A DNA stretch of 64,000 nt from CAIQPS01 sp963843455 (GCA_963843455.1 CAWJKE010000015.1:210034-274033), one strand, 5' to 3'. Shown: positions 46,010-56,355, counted from the stretch's first letter. Notes: generated by a model from the letters alone, not told the origin. A program made the numbers and translations.

Positions 46010-47271
46010 CTGTCGACACCGTTCGTCGCCGGTTCCTGTGGCTACTGTGGCTGCGATGGCTGCCTGTTGGGCTTGTCGCCCCCCTACTCGTCCTGGTCCT
46101 CATCGATCGAGGCCTGACACTGGCCCAGGTGGGTGTGATGATGGCGGTCTATGGAATCACGACCGCGGTACTTGAACTGCCTACGGGTGGCTTGGCCGAC
46201 ACGCTCGGCCGCCGTCCGGTCCTGCTCCTCTCCGCGCTCCTCGGCATGTGCTTCATCACCCTGGTTTTGGCTCTGCACGAGATCGTGGGGTTGTCCGTGG
46301 CCGCCTTCGTGGGGGGGGTCAGCCGGGCACTGGGCTCGGGGCCGCTCGAGGCATGGTTCGTCGACTCCACCCGCGCCATCGACCCGGACGCCAAGCTGGA
46401 GCGCGGCCTATCTCTCGGCAGCACCCTAGACGGCGTGGCGCTTGCCCTCGGTGCGATCGTCGGCGGCTTCCTCCCCCAGTTGTTCGGCGGCCGGCTTGCC
46501 ATATCGTTGGTGGCCGCGCTCGTGCTTTCCGGCGTTTACTTCGGTGCAGTCGCCCTACTCATGACCGAACATCGGCAGCCGTCTCCCGACCGGCTTCGCA
46601 TCGCCTTCGCACGGATTCCCCAGGTGGTCCGCGCCGGGACGGCGCTGACCGTGCGTCACCGTTACCTGCGAAGGCTGATGCTGGGCTACGTCGCCATCGG
46701 TATCGGCATTTCCGCGATCGAGGTACTGTGGCAACCCCGGTTCGCCACGCTCCTTGGTGACGCGGCAGGCAAGACCGGGTTCTTTGGCATTCTGCTGGCT
46801 GTGGCCTCCGGAGCGTCCGCTCTGGGGGCCCTCGCCGCCCCGTGGTTCCGCCGCCGCTTTCGCGGTCGCATCTCTCCGGCCCTGACTATTACCCAGGGAC
46901 TCATGGGCGTGGCGATGCTCGCCCTAGCGGTCTCGGGGGCGTTGATCGCAGCGTCGATAGCCTTCGTCGCCGCCTACCTTTTCAGCGGACTCATATCCCC
47001 CTATCTGCAGGAGTTGCTCCACGAGCATGCACCCGCTGATCGCCGCACGACGATGGTGTCGATGACTTCGCTCAGCATGCAGTCCGGAGGTTTCGTGAGC
47101 GCGCTAACGCTTCCCACCATGGCGGCGGTGTATGGCGTCCCCGTGGCCTGGGTCGTCGGTGGGTCGATCCTCGGGTTGGCGGGGCTGCTGTACGTCGACA
47201 TCCCGAACCGGGCGTCGGAGGGTGTCGTGCTGCGCGAATCCGTGGCGTTGTCAGCGACGGAGAATCCCTGA
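46006..47271 (+). CDS. MFS transporter
   Basis: A 421-residue carrier with about 12 membrane helices. The loop-2 MFS motif appears as GGLADTLGRRPVLLLSAL, with the related DSTRAIDPD loop later. It resembles drug-efflux members. Its start overlaps the regulator stop, giving translational coupling. Substrate unknown; the regulator's ligand is a good guess. Confidence 0.88.
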   Translation: MTVDTVRRRFLWLLWLRWLPVGLVAPLLVLVLIDRGLTLAQVGVMMAVYGITTAVLELPTGGLADTLGRRPVLLLSALLGMCFITLVLALHEIVGLSVAAFVGGVSRALGSGPLEAWFVDSTRAIDPDAKLERGLSLGSTLDGVALALGAIVGGFLPQLFGGRLAISLVAALVLSGVYFGAVALLMTEHRQPSPDRLRIAFARIPQVVRAGTALTVRHRYLRRLMLGYVAIGIGISAIEVLWQPRFATLLGDAAGKTGFFGILLAVASGASALGALAAPWFRRRFRGRISPALTITQGLMGVAMLALAVSGALIAASIAFVAAYLFSGLISPYLQELLHEHAPADRRTTMVSMTSLSMQSGGFVSALTLPTMAAVYGVPVAWVVGGSILGLAGLLYVDIPNRASEGVVLRESVALSATENP

Positions 47272-47346
47272 CGAGCGACGCTGCTTCGCGGATCGCACTG
47301 CCGAAGGTCAAAGAGGCTCTTCCCAGCCGCACACCCCACGTGGTGG

Positions 47347-48720
47347 CTAGCCGGGGGGACCGGCCCCCCCGACCGAGCCGGCCGTCTCGGTGGGGGTGAC
47401 AACCTGATGGTCGGGGGCGGTGGATCGCGTACGGCTCCTCAACCACGTGACGAACGAGAAGGCGTTTCGGCCAAGCGCCAGCCCCACGGCCACACCACCC
47501 GCGATGGCAAGCGAGATGGTGGCTGCGTCCTTCAACGGGCCCGCAGCGTTCCCGCTCCCTGCCGCGAGAGCCAACATCCCCTGGTAGATGCTGAACCCCG
47601 GGACCAACGGCAGGATCGCCACCCCGGTGTACACGCTGGCGGTCCCGCCCTGGAGGGAAGCGCCAATGACCCCCGCGAAGCCTACGAACATGGCTGCCAG
47701 AAGATAGGCGACCCAGGCCGACCCACTACCTTCTCGTGCCGGCAGCGCGACGATCAACCAGCCCATTGCGCCTATTACCACGGTCGGTATGACCCGGGTG
47801 CGCGGCATCCCCCAGGCCACCGCGATCCCCAGTACACCGACTCCCGCCGCGAGGACCGAGATCCACAAAGGCGCCGACGTAACGTCGGCTTGAAGCTCAA
47901 CCCCGAGACCGGCACCGATCTCGCCGCCAACAAGGACGCCCAGCGCCAGCGCTCCCGCCGTGAGCAAGGCTTCAAAAGCCCGAGTGATGGCCGAGACCGG
48001 GGCGTTGCCAAGACTGTCGATGACGGCCGTGACGAAGGCGCGACCCGGCAGATAGATGAAGAGCCCGCCGACTACGGCCGCCGCGATGGAAAACGACAAT
48101 CCGGCCGCAGCTAACAGATTGGGAACGGCCGCGAGGATGACTGCGGCGACAAATGTCCCTGATATGAGAGGCAGTCGGAGTCGACTGACGACGGAGTTGA
48201 CCGGGAAGGTGAGCGCCGTGGCCAGAAGTGCAACGAGCACAGAGACGACGTCCAGGCCGTTCAGGAAGAGCACCCAGCCGATGACCGAGACCAGGATGGC
48301 TGTGCGTGCATAGCGCCGACGCATTCCCGGAGCCCGGGCGAGCGCCTGGAGTTGTTCGAAGGCCGCCGCAAGATCGATCTCCCTCCGTTCGACCCTCTCG
48401 AGCAGCGACACGGTCTCCGCCATTCTCTCCAACCGTGGTTCGGACGCCCTGACATCGCGCATCGTGGTCACCGGAAAAGGCATCCCCGGCCCCCAGTAGC
48501 TCAGAGTCAGGGTGCTGAGGTTGGCGTCGATCTCGCAGCCCTCGAGGCCGACCGCCGGCAGGAATCGGCGCAAACGATCCAGTACCTCGCTGATGGACGG
48601 GCTCGCCTCGAGCATCTGCTTGCCCGCCTCCGCGACGAACCTGATCGCAAGTGCCGTGTCCGGGCAAGGTACGGCGACCGGGACCTGCTTCGCGTTCCTG
48701 TGCCGGCGGCGCCAGAACAT
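47347..48720 (-). CDS. ThrE-type threonine/serine exporter family protein
   Basis: A 457-residue protein fusing both ThrE halves. The N-terminal cytosolic domain (residues 20-130) is followed by ten or so helices, with GRAFVTAVIDSLGNAPVSAI and GASLQGGTASVYTGVAILPLVPG as family segments. ThrE of Corynebacterium exports threonine and serine. It is convergent with the MFS gene; the small lipoprotein gene precedes it. Confidence 0.87.
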   Translation of the reverse strand: MFWRRRHRNAKQVPVAVPCPDTALAIRFVAEAGKQMLEASPSISEVLDRLRRFLPAVGLEGCEIDANLSTLTLSYWGPGMPFPVTTMRDVRASEPRLERMAETVSLLERVERREIDLAAAFEQLQALARAPGMRRRYARTAILVSVIGWVLFLNGLDVVSVLVALLATALTFPVNSVVSRLRLPLISGTFVAAVILAAVPNLLAAAGLSFSIAAAVVGGLFIYLPGRAFVTAVIDSLGNAPVSAITRAFEALLTAGALALGVLVGGEIGAGLGVELQADVTSAPLWISVLAAGVGVLGIAVAWGMPRTRVIPTVVIGAMGWLIVALPAREGSGSAWVAYLLAAMFVGFAGVIGASLQGGTASVYTGVAILPLVPGFSIYQGMLALAAGSGNAAGPLKDAATISLAIAGGVAVGLALGRNAFSFVTWLRSRTRSTAPDHQVVTPTETAGSVGGAGPPG

Positions 48721-48741
48721 TGCCCGACTACCTTGATCGGT

Positions 48742-48888
48742 CTAGTTGCCGCCCCCAGCCTCGAAGGTCGTCGATGTGTTCGGCGCTGTGCTCGAGGTTC
48801 CGTAGTTCGTCCGGTTGCCGCAACCCACGGCGCCCGCCGCCAGTGCTAGTGACGCGAGAATGAGAATCGCGGCGATGAACTTCCGCAT
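48742..48888 (-). CDS. Tiny lipoprotein (48 residues)
   Basis: The minus strand encodes MRKFIAAILILASLALAAG, then AVGCGNRTNYGTSSTAPNTS and a Gly-rich end. It has a clean lipoprotein signal with the lipobox AVGC near residue 23, leaving a mature chain of 26 residues. A GGAGGGACTGTC sequence directly precedes the ATG. It lies between pepD and the thrE-like gene on the same strand. Function unknown. Confidence 0.7.
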   Translation of the reverse strand: MRKFIAAILILASLALAAGAVGCGNRTNYGTSSTAPNTSTTFEAGGGN

Positions 48889-48901
48889 GACAGTCCCTCC
48901 T

Positions 48902-50368
48902 CTATTTGGACAGATCATCCAACACTCCCACCAGCAGGCGCCAGAACCGCTCGACCGTGGGGATGCTCACCCGCTCGTCGGGCGAGTGGGGGAACTCGAT
49001 CTGGGGGCCGATGGACAGCATGTCGAGCCCGGCGACCTTCTCTCCGATGAGCGCGGTCTCGAGACCGGCATGCACAGCGGTGACGATCGGCTCTTCTCCG
49101 AAGATCCCCTTGTAAACTTTGACGGTAGCAGCCAAGAGCGGCGAGCCAAGCTCCGGCCGCCACCCCGCGTACCCATGCTTGACCTCGAGGGTTCCACCGG
49201 CGAGGGCAGCGATGCCCGCCAGGGCACCGACGACATCGGGGAGGGCCGACTCGTTGGACGTCCGGGTGAGGCTGTGCAGCTCGAGCTGTTCACCCTCGGT
49301 CGTGGCCACACCAAGCGACGTGCTCATCTCCACCAGGCCCTCGAAGTCGGGACTCAGGGTGCACGGACCGGCTGGGATGGGTGCGATAACGTCGAGCATC
49401 AGTCGGGTGGCGGCGTCCGACCAAGAATCATCGGGAAGTTCCGTGGACCCGGCGACCACCCGCACGTCCGGGTCGGTCTTCTTGAAGGCGTCCGCTATGC
49501 GCGCTGAGGCCTTCTCGATGGCCCCACCAAAAGCCCGCGCCTGGTCGGAGGCCACGACGCAGACTGCGGCCGCATCACGCGGAATGGCGTTCCTGCTCTT
49601 GCCCCCGTTCAAGACTACTAGACGGAAAGGCACCGCATCCAGCGTCTCACGCAAGGCCCGGGCCAGCACCTTGATGGCATTGGAGCGGCCTTCTTCGATG
49701 TTGGTGCCGGAGTGGCCACCCTTGCCGCCGCTCGCGGTGATGGTCATGGCCGTATAGCCGGCGGGAACCGGGATTCGCTCGCCTTTGACGCGGAGGAAGG
49801 TATCGGTGCTGCCCGCGCAGCCAACCGTGAGGCGCCCGTCCTCCTCGCTGTCGAGGTTGAGGAGCATGCGTCCCTTGAGGGTGGAACCATCTATGCTCTT
49901 GGCCCCTTCGAGGCCGACCTCCTCGGCCATGGTCATGAGCATCTCAAGAGGCCCGTGAGCCACCGACGTGTCTTCGGCGATCGCCATCATAGCGGCGATC
50001 GCAATGCCGTCGTCGGCGCCGAGGGTGGTGCCGTCAGCCGTCAGCCACTCACCGTCCCGCACGAGCTTGATACGCCCCTCCGCGGGATCGTAGGGGCTGT
50101 CGGGCTGCCGCTCGCAGACCATGTCCACATGGCCCTGCAGAATCACGATGGGCGCCGACTCACGACCTACCGTCGCGGGCATCCGCACCAGCACGTTCGT
50201 GCCCCCGGCCGAAACGAACTCGAACCCGTTCTTTTCCGCCCACCGGCGAATGTGAGCGACCGCCGCCTCTTCGTGGCGCGACGGGCGCGGGATGCCCGCC
50301 AACATCTCGAAATGCTTCCAAAGCAATGCAGGCTCGGCGCCCTCCAATGGCTCGGGCATCAGCTGCAC
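48902..50368 (-). CDS. pepD: Aminoacyl-histidine dipeptidase (peptidase M20C)
   Basis: A 488-residue cytosolic metallopeptidase. Metal ligands and catalytic residues appear in ILQGHVDMVCE (His, Asp), GADDGIAIA (Asp), MAEEVGLEGAK (Glu pair), LNLDSEEDG and the C-terminal HAGLETALI (His). The N-terminal HFEMLAGIPRPSRHEE is typical of PepD. It hydrolyses X-His and other dipeptides. It lies downstream of the Dcu carrier on the same strand. Confidence 0.92.
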   Translation of the reverse strand: MQLMPEPLEGAEPALLWKHFEMLAGIPRPSRHEEAAVAHIRRWAEKNGFEFVSAGGTNVLVRMPATVGRESAPIVILQGHVDMVCERQPDSPYDPAEGRIKLVRDGEWLTADGTTLGADDGIAIAAMMAIAEDTSVAHGPLEMLMTMAEEVGLEGAKSIDGSTLKGRMLLNLDSEEDGRLTVGCAGSTDTFLRVKGERIPVPAGYTAMTITASGGKGGHSGTNIEEGRSNAIKVLARALRETLDAVPFRLVVLNGGKSRNAIPRDAAAVCVVASDQARAFGGAIEKASARIADAFKKTDPDVRVVAGSTELPDDSWSDAATRLMLDVIAPIPAGPCTLSPDFEGLVEMSTSLGVATTEGEQLELHSLTRTSNESALPDVVGALAGIAALAGGTLEVKHGYAGWRPELGSPLLAATVKVYKGIFGEEPIVTAVHAGLETALIGEKVAGLDMLSIGPQIEFPHSPDERVSIPTVERFWRLLVGVLDDLSK

Positions 50369-50402
50369 CTCCTATTCCTGCTAGCAGTCAAGAAGTCCGT
50401 CC

Positions 50403-51753
50403 CTAGATCCCGACAATGAGAGCCATCCCCAAGCCGACGACCACCGAAACAATGGTCAAGACGAACAGAGGGCACGGTGAACGAGTGATAGACCACGAAC
50501 TTCGTGAGCCGTGTGGAGCCGGTAAGGTCGGTCTCGACGGCGGCCAACTGGGTCCCGTTGGCGGGCAGGAAGTACACGCCGGCCAAGGCCTGCCACATCG
50601 CGACGATCTGGCCCATGCCGAGGGTGGGTATGGCCAGCCCGATAGGTACGACCGTGTTCGTCGTCGCCGACTGGCTGGTGGTCAGTGCCGCCACCACGAA
50701 GATAGCCACCGCGAACACCCACGGGGCGGCCGCCACCCAGACACCAAGCGTGTCCACGATCTGGGTGATATGGGCCTCGATGAAGGTGTTGGCCATCCAG
50801 GCAACGCCGAACAGGGCAAGCAAGGCGACGATGCCGGCAGTGAACGTCTGCTGCTTCACGACGTCCGCCGGTTTCACCTTCGCGACCACGATGATGATCG
50901 TCGCCACCAAGAGCATGAGGATCTCGATGGTCTGCGTCATGGATAGTTGGGTAACGGTGCCGTCCGGATTGGTCCAGCTCGGGACCATCCCCGGGACGAG
51001 CGCGATGAGGACCACGAAGACGACGCCGACGAGGAAGATGATGGCCGAGATCTTGGCCGTGCCGGGAAGCACGGGGGGAGCCTCGGCCTTCTGCGCGTCG
51101 GTCTTGGGAGGAGCGACCTTGTGCTCGGCGAGCCGCTTCTGATATTCCGGGTCATCTTCGAGTTTCTTGCCCCAGCGCATCATCACCAGCGAGCCGATGA
51201 TGATTGCCACGATGGACGAGGGGATGGTGATGGCCAGGATCTGATTCAGCGACACTCCCTGGGGCTCCATGAGAGCCACCATCGCCGCCATGGCGGCCGC
51301 CACCGGGCTGGAGGTGATGCCCAGCGCCGTCGCGACGGTCGAGAGGGACAGCGGCCGCTCCGGCCGGATCCCCGCGTCGTAGGAGACCTCGTAGATGACC
51401 GGGATCAGGGGGTAGAAGATGTTGCTGGTCCCAGCACCGACGACGAACGCATAGGAGACCAACGGCGCGATCAGCGTGATCAGCCGTGGCCGCTTGCGTA
51501 TGAGTTTTGCGGCCACCTGGACCAGCCAGTCGATACCGCCGGCCGCCTGCATGGCTCCGGCCGCGGTGACGACGGCCAGGATGATGAGCATGGCGCTTCC
51601 TGGTATGGACCCGGGTGGCAATCCAAAGATGAATATCAGGACGAAAACGCCGACGCCGCCCCAGATGCCGAGGCCGATGCCCCCCATCCGGACGCCCATG
51701 ATCAGGCAGACGACGACCACCAGGAACTCAAGAATGAACTTGGCCATATCCAT
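50403..51753 (-). CDS. Dcu-type anaerobic C4-dicarboxylate transporter (one frameshift)
   Basis: A roughly 450-residue carrier with about 12 helices. Family segments are FVVVVCLIMGVRMGGIGLG near the start, VSYAFVVGAGTSNIFYPLIP, and IPTLGMGQIVAMWQALAGVY. Dcu proteins exchange fumarate or aspartate for succinate in anaerobes. The frame breaks at about 50469: one extra base shifts the last 22 residues, and in the other frame the expected hydrophobic end LFVLTIVSVVVGLGMALIV runs to a TAG at 50403. As written, the frame instead continues to 50359, into the pepD start region. I give the corrected end. Confidence 0.83.
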
Positions 51754-51810
51754 GGCATCCCCTCCTGTCTCTCAAGTTGCGCCGACTGAAACCTACCACG
51801 CCGCACACCG

Positions 51811-53198
51811 TTACGGAATCCCCTCCGGTCCCGGCGCGAGCGGCTCGGGCTCGACAGCCATCCGCCGCTTGCTGATGGCCCTCCAGATCGCCTCCACCAC
51901 CCAGGCGAGGACGATCGTCACGGCCAGCACGACGAAGAGCTTCGGGTCGTTCTGGATGGTGTAGATGGAGAACAGCACGAAGGCCACTACCGTTCCCGCC
52001 AGAGCCAACCACAGGACGAATCGGTTCGCGCCGGTCTCTTTGCGAAGCCGCAGGTGGGCGATTGTCACCAGCCCGAATATGGCCAGGGCCACGGCGCTGC
52101 CCACGGACGCGATAGCGCTGACGTTGAAGAAGTTGGCCATCAGCAGGATCAGCACCGCCGAGAACAGCAGGCCGCGCGGAGCTCCCTTGCCGCCCCGCCG
52201 CCTCTCGCCGAAGGCCGGAGGGAGGGCTCCGTCTTTGGCCATCGTGTAGGTGGAACCGATGGAGCCGTAGAGTTGCGAGTTGACGGCGCCGACGCAGGCG
52301 AACAGGGCGGCGATGGAGGTCATGACGAAGCCGAACTGGCCGAAGACGCTCTGCGTGGCGACGGCAAGAGCGGTGTCGGCATTCTCGATCACCTCATCCA
52401 CCGTCAGGCTGCCGAACACCCCGATGGACAGGGCGACATACAGGATCATGACGAACCCCAGGGCGATGTAGATGGCTCGGGGAAGGTTCCTTCTTGGCGT
52501 CCTTCAGGTCGCCGCCCGCGAAGGCGATGACCCCGAAGCCCAGATAGGCGAAGAAGGTCAGGGCCACGCTCGAGACGATGTCGCGGACCGGGGGATAGCC
52601 TGCCGGGTCCAGAAGTGACGGGTCGATCTGCGTGAGCATGCCGATGCCGAACGCGACCAGGATAACCAGGACGACGGATACGATCACCGTCTGTGCCTTC
52701 GACACCGCTTCGGCGCCCGACGATGTTGACGATCGTGAGGACCACGACGACAAGGCTGGCGAATATGTTCACCCAGATAGCCGCGGCGTCGGCGCCCAAG
52801 AACAGGCTGGTGGCGTAGTTGCCGAAGGACACAGCCACCATCGCGGTGACGAGGATGACCGAGAAGTATCCGAGCACGACCACTCCGCCGCTGAACAGGC
52901 CGGGGCCGAAACCGCGCACAAGCCAGGAGATCATTCCCCCCCTGGATGGATAGCGGGCGCCAAGCTTGGCGAAGGAATATCCCTGCAAAAGAGCGATGAT
53001 GCCGCCGATGAGGAACGACACCCAGACCGCCGCACCGGCAATCGTCCCCGCCTCACCAAAGAGGGCAAAGATGCCGGCTCCGACCATGGCGCCAATGCCG
53101 ATAAAGATGGCCCCGCGAAGCGAGAGAGTACCGGTGTTCGAGCCGCCTCCCGCATCACCGCCCGAGCCCGTCGCCGGAGCCCCGCCGCTATCGGCCAT
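51811..53198 (-). CDS. APC family amino acid permease (two frameshifts)
   Basis: The N-terminal 175 residues read well: SLRGAIFIGIGAMVGAGIFAL is the APC helix-1 signature. One extra base near 52715 moves the frame before GAEAVSKAQTVIVSVVLVIL, and another near 52490 moves it before NLPRAIYIALGFVMILYV. With both removed the protein has about 460 residues and 12 helices, ending GPEGIP. The ATG at 53198 has a GGGAGG box. All three segments are well conserved, so sequencing error or very recent loss is likely. Confidence 0.82.
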
Positions 53199-53680
53199 CA
53201 CGCACCTCCCTTGTCGCCTGTAGGACCAGTATTCCTTAGCGTACCCATCCGGGTCAACAAGTACGTGCGACGGAATCCCGCGAAATGTCCCCTCCGACCA
53301 ACAACACCCCCAGTCGCACTCTCAGTGGCGGACCACCCTCGGGAGGCTCACGGTCGCGTCATTCCAGATTTGTCGGGCCCGCGCAGCGGCATAGCACGGC
53401 TTCGCCATCTGGGCTGTACAGACCGACAACCTGTGAAGCCGACGGGGAAGGCTGGTCTTCCTTCTGCGGTGGGCGGGGGCCGTTTGTGAAGTAGGGAGGC
53501 GGGCGCGGAACTCGCAGTTGCGCGACAGAAAGTCTGGTGCCCCCGGCAGAACTCGAACCTACACACTGGGTTCGCGCGAACGGTTTACAGCTGCCAACTT
53601 GGGGCATTCTGTTTCCCATCTAGGCGAGTACCAAGAAGCGCGCGGCCAGAGCCATAATCATCCACCGAGAACCGAGGGAA
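53199..53680. other. Intergenic region opening the accessory zone
   Basis: No gene seen. It contains the first of several tRNA 3'-end fragments (53535-53566). Short open frames here have no family signal; one of them translates the antisense of the tRNA piece. Confidence 0.55.
53535..53566 (-). other. tRNA 3'-end fragment (attachment-site-like)
   Basis: On the minus strand the T-stem/loop with GGTTCGAGTTC and the 3' acceptor strand CGGGGGCACCA are present, while the D-arm and 5' acceptor strand are not. Such 3' ends are the usual cores left by tRNA-targeting integrases. The sequence is closest to the Arg-type fragments further on. Confidence 0.65.
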
Positions 53681-54223
53681 ATGAGCGCCAATCCCTTACT
53701 AGTAAGATTCAGCTCACTCCTCAAAGACAAGCATCTGGATGGTCCGGTCTTGGATCTGGCCTGCGGCACGGGGGAAAACGGGCTCTTCCTCGCTAGCTTG
53801 GGCTTGCCGGTCATTCTTGCGGATCAATCACGGCGGGCATTGGCGGTGGCCCGAAGCTCGGCGCAAGAGCGGAAACTCGATGCGCAATTTTGGGAGGTCG
53901 ATCTGGAAGCCGGTGGAAACCCTCTCCAAGAGGAACACTACCGGGCGATCCTCGTCTTCCACTACCTCTATCGGCCGCTGGTCCCCCATATACGAAAGGG
54001 AATCCGCGGAGGAGGAATCCTCATCTATGAGACCTTCACCAGCGAGCAGGCCAAATACGGCCACCCTCACAACCCGGATTATCTGCTGCAACCCGGAGAG
54101 CTGGCCGACTGGTTTCAGGACTGGGAGATCATTCACTATTTTGAAGGTCTCTTAGAGGACCCGCGAAGAGCCATCGCACAGATCGCCTGTCGCAAGCCTC
54201 GGGAGCAACGGGAAGAGTCCTAA
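53681..54223 (+). CDS. Class I SAM-dependent methyltransferase (TehB-like)
   Basis: A 180-residue methyltransferase: LDLACGTGENGLFLASLG (motif I), ILADQSRRAL, YRAILVFHYLYRPLV (motif IV) and GGILIYETFT. This resembles TehB/tellurite-resistance and thiopurine-type enzymes; the substrate is open. Codon use is more relaxed and less GC-rich than in the preceding operons, in keeping with an acquired cassette. Confidence 0.82.
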   Translation: MSANPLLVRFSSLLKDKHLDGPVLDLACGTGENGLFLASLGLPVILADQSRRALAVARSSAQERKLDAQFWEVDLEAGGNPLQEEHYRAILVFHYLYRPLVPHIRKGIRGGGILIYETFTSEQAKYGHPHNPDYLLQPGELADWFQDWEIIHYFEGLLEDPRRAIAQIACRKPREQREES

Positions 54224-54376
54224 AGCGTAACGAAAGGCGGGCGACCCACTGGCGTAGTAGTGAGTATCACTGAGCGGTACCGGGGTAGGCGCGACGGTAG
54301 GCGTAGACCGATCACGACAGGGGGAGGGGCCGCAGCCCCTGAACGCTCGCCCGCGCCCCGGCATCTGGTGTCGCTC

Positions 54377-55168
54377 TCAGCCCTTGCTCGGCGCCTGTGT
54401 CTCGTGCGGGTCGTAGCAGATAGCGTCGTCGCTCCAGTAGGCCTGTGTGCAGTAGTGGCCGTACAGCTTGGCCTCGTACTCCCGGGTGATGGGCGCATGG
54501 GCATCGTAGCCCGGTGCCGCCTTGATAGCATCCCGGGTCAGTTCCACCGAAACGCTCGCATTCTCCCAGTCGACCTGCGTCCATTGCGGCGGCAGCAGCA
54601 CATGCTTCCCAGGCAACCAGTCGCGAGTATCGACGACCAGGTAGCGGATGGCCCAATCCTCATCCGAAACCACGACGTCGGCGAGGTGGCCGATATCTCC
54701 GTCGCCGGCCGCCACAGCGTATCCAGTGAAGCCGGTGATGTCTCGCACGCTGTAGAGATGCGGGTCCCAGGAGTCCTTCTCTTCCAGCGGCGCTGCGTCC
54801 TGGGGCGGCAGGATCGGGGTGTAGGCTCCCTGGCCCAGGGGACCGATCCAATACGGGGAGTATCCGTAGTATTCGGTGTAGGCCAGCTCGAATTGGCGGG
54901 ATACCGGTGCGTGTTCATCGGGCCTCGGGCTGTTCTCGACCTGCACCTTGGTCAGGCCGGTGGCCACCGATTTGGTGTCCCGCTCGATCCCGTTCACCGC
55001 CTGAGGGGAGATGAGGACGCGCTTCTGGACCAGCCAGCCGCCCGTGTCCAGGACCAGATAGCGGACGGTCCAGAGCTGATCGTCAAAATAGAGGTCATCT
55101 ATCGTCCCCAGATCACCGTCGCTCGAGCGCAAGTTGTATTTGCGAAGTTCCTCGGCCTTGTACAACAT
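54377..55168 (-). CDS. PRC-barrel domain protein (two barrels)
   Basis: A 263-residue protein starting MLYKAEELRKYNLRSSDGDL. Two PRC barrels are visible: about 1-75 (TIDDLYFDDQLWTVRYLVLD) and 135-215 (HLADVVVSDEDWAIRYLVVD). Each ends in a TRxWLPGK-like or GGWLVQK strand. It differs from the PRC protein at 24521. The ATG at 55168 was preferred to 55237 because homology starts there. Role unknown. Confidence 0.85.
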   Translation of the reverse strand: MLYKAEELRKYNLRSSDGDLGTIDDLYFDDQLWTVRYLVLDTGGWLVQKRVLISPQAVNGIERDTKSVATGLTKVQVENSPRPDEHAPVSRQFELAYTEYYGYSPYWIGPLGQGAYTPILPPQDAAPLEEKDSWDPHLYSVRDITGFTGYAVAAGDGDIGHLADVVVSDEDWAIRYLVVDTRDWLPGKHVLLPPQWTQVDWENASVSVELTRDAIKAAPGYDAHAPITREYEAKLYGHYCTQAYWSDDAICYDPHETQAPSKG

Positions 55169-55271
55169 GGCGTCTTCCTCTCTGGGTGACTCCGGACGGA
55201 CAGGGTTGGATCCGGGATGGGCTTTCCCGTCAGGCATACCCGACGAAAGACGTGGGCAAACGGCAGGCGGG

Positions 55272-56102
55272 TCAGGTGCCGCTAGCGACGCGGCGCAGGA
55301 AGTCGAGGACCTTCGGTGTGACGATCTCCGGATACTCCACCTGAGGGTAGTGGCCGGCGTCAGGCACCATCAGCATCTCGGCGTCCAGCCGTCCTGCGAT
55401 CAGTTCGGCTTCGGCCTTCGGATCCCGGAAATCGGGGTCGCGGCTGCCCATGACCACCAGGGTGGGGGCGCGAACTTCGCCCAGTCGGGCTTCCACGGGA
55501 GCGTGGGAAGTGTGGGTCGTCGCGGTGAACGCCCGCCAATGTCCCGGCATTTCCAGACTCCTGGCGATCCGGTCCTGATGCTGCTTCAGATCCAGTGGGC
55601 GCCGCCCGGGAAAGAGCGAGGTGTGATAGGCCAGCCATGCCCTCCGGCGCCAAGGTCGCAGCAATGCGAGGCGAAACGCGATCTTCATTATCAGACCGAC
55701 GGGAGCGTTGCGGACGAACGGCCCGAGCAAGACGAGTCCGATAACACTACCCGGGTCCTCGGCTGCCGCCCAGGCCGCCGCCCCGGCTCCCATGGAATTG
55801 CCGACCAGTACTGCCGGCCGGCCGAGCTTCGCGACCAAGGCCAGGGCGTCCGTTCCGGCGGCGATGTCGTCATAGGCGGTGAAGGTGGCGTCGCTCTCCC
55901 CGTGACCGCGCAAATCCATGGTCGCTACTCGGAAACCGGCCGCGGCGAGGCTGGGGGTCAGCAGACGATAGGAAGAGCGAAGCTCTCCCATCCCAGGGAT
56001 GCACACGACGAGAGGCCCCTTGCCGGCCACCTCGTACGCGATGCGGCCTTCCGGCCGGTCCAGATAACGTGTGGAAGCTGTCGCCACCTTTGCGCTCGGC
56101 AT
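55272..56102 (-). CDS. Alpha/beta hydrolase
   Basis: A 276-residue hydrolase. The nucleophile is Ser in VGNSMGAGAA, the acid Asp is in MGSRDPDF and the His is in DAGHYPQVEYPE. The oxyanion segment is CIPGMGELRSSYR. Lactonase, esterase and haloalkane-type functions are all possible. It is on the same strand as the PRC gene. Confidence 0.87.
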   Translation of the reverse strand: MPSAKVATASTRYLDRPEGRIAYEVAGKGPLVVCIPGMGELRSSYRLLTPSLAAAGFRVATMDLRGHGESDATFTAYDDIAAGTDALALVAKLGRPAVLVGNSMGAGAAAWAAAEDPGSVIGLVLLGPFVRNAPVGLIMKIAFRLALLRPWRRRAWLAYHTSLFPGRRPLDLKQHQDRIARSLEMPGHWRAFTATTHTSHAPVEARLGEVRAPTLVVMGSRDPDFRDPKAEAELIAGRLDAEMLMVPDAGHYPQVEYPEIVTPKVLDFLRRVASGT

Positions 56103-56247
56103 CTTTGCCTCCGAATCGACGCTCTTCTCTAAAGTGGACCAGCCAGCGTACCTCCGGCGAGATCCGCTAGGACAACCAGTCCCTAGACTGCATAAGTCTA
56201 CTCTCGGTTCTCGTCGCTCCCCGACACACGATTCTTGGCTTTCCTAA

Positions 56248-56300
56248 GCGGAGAGGGTGGGATTCGAACCTCCGGTACCGTTTGCGTGGCACAACGGCTC
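56248..56300 (-). other. tRNA-Ser-like 3'-end fragment
   Basis: Read on the minus strand, a variable-arm-like stem (GTGCCACGCAAACGGTAC) precedes the T-loop GGTTCGAATCC and the 3' strand ending CTCTCCGC. The anticodon half is absent. A second fragment of the same type lies at 58956. Directly behind it (56301-56355) is a 55-base segment repeated at 60180-60234. Confidence 0.7.
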
Positions 56301-56355
56301 ATTCTGTTCATAGCGCGCTACCTCGTATCATCGCCTTAGGGGTACGCGAAGGGGG
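56301..56355 (+). repeat. 55-base direct repeat, copy 1
   Basis: It shares GCTACCTCGTATCATC and GGGGTACGCG with 60180-60234, about 80 percent identical by eye and in the same orientation. It abuts the tRNA-Ser fragment and is probably part of an integration-site flank. Confidence 0.7.
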
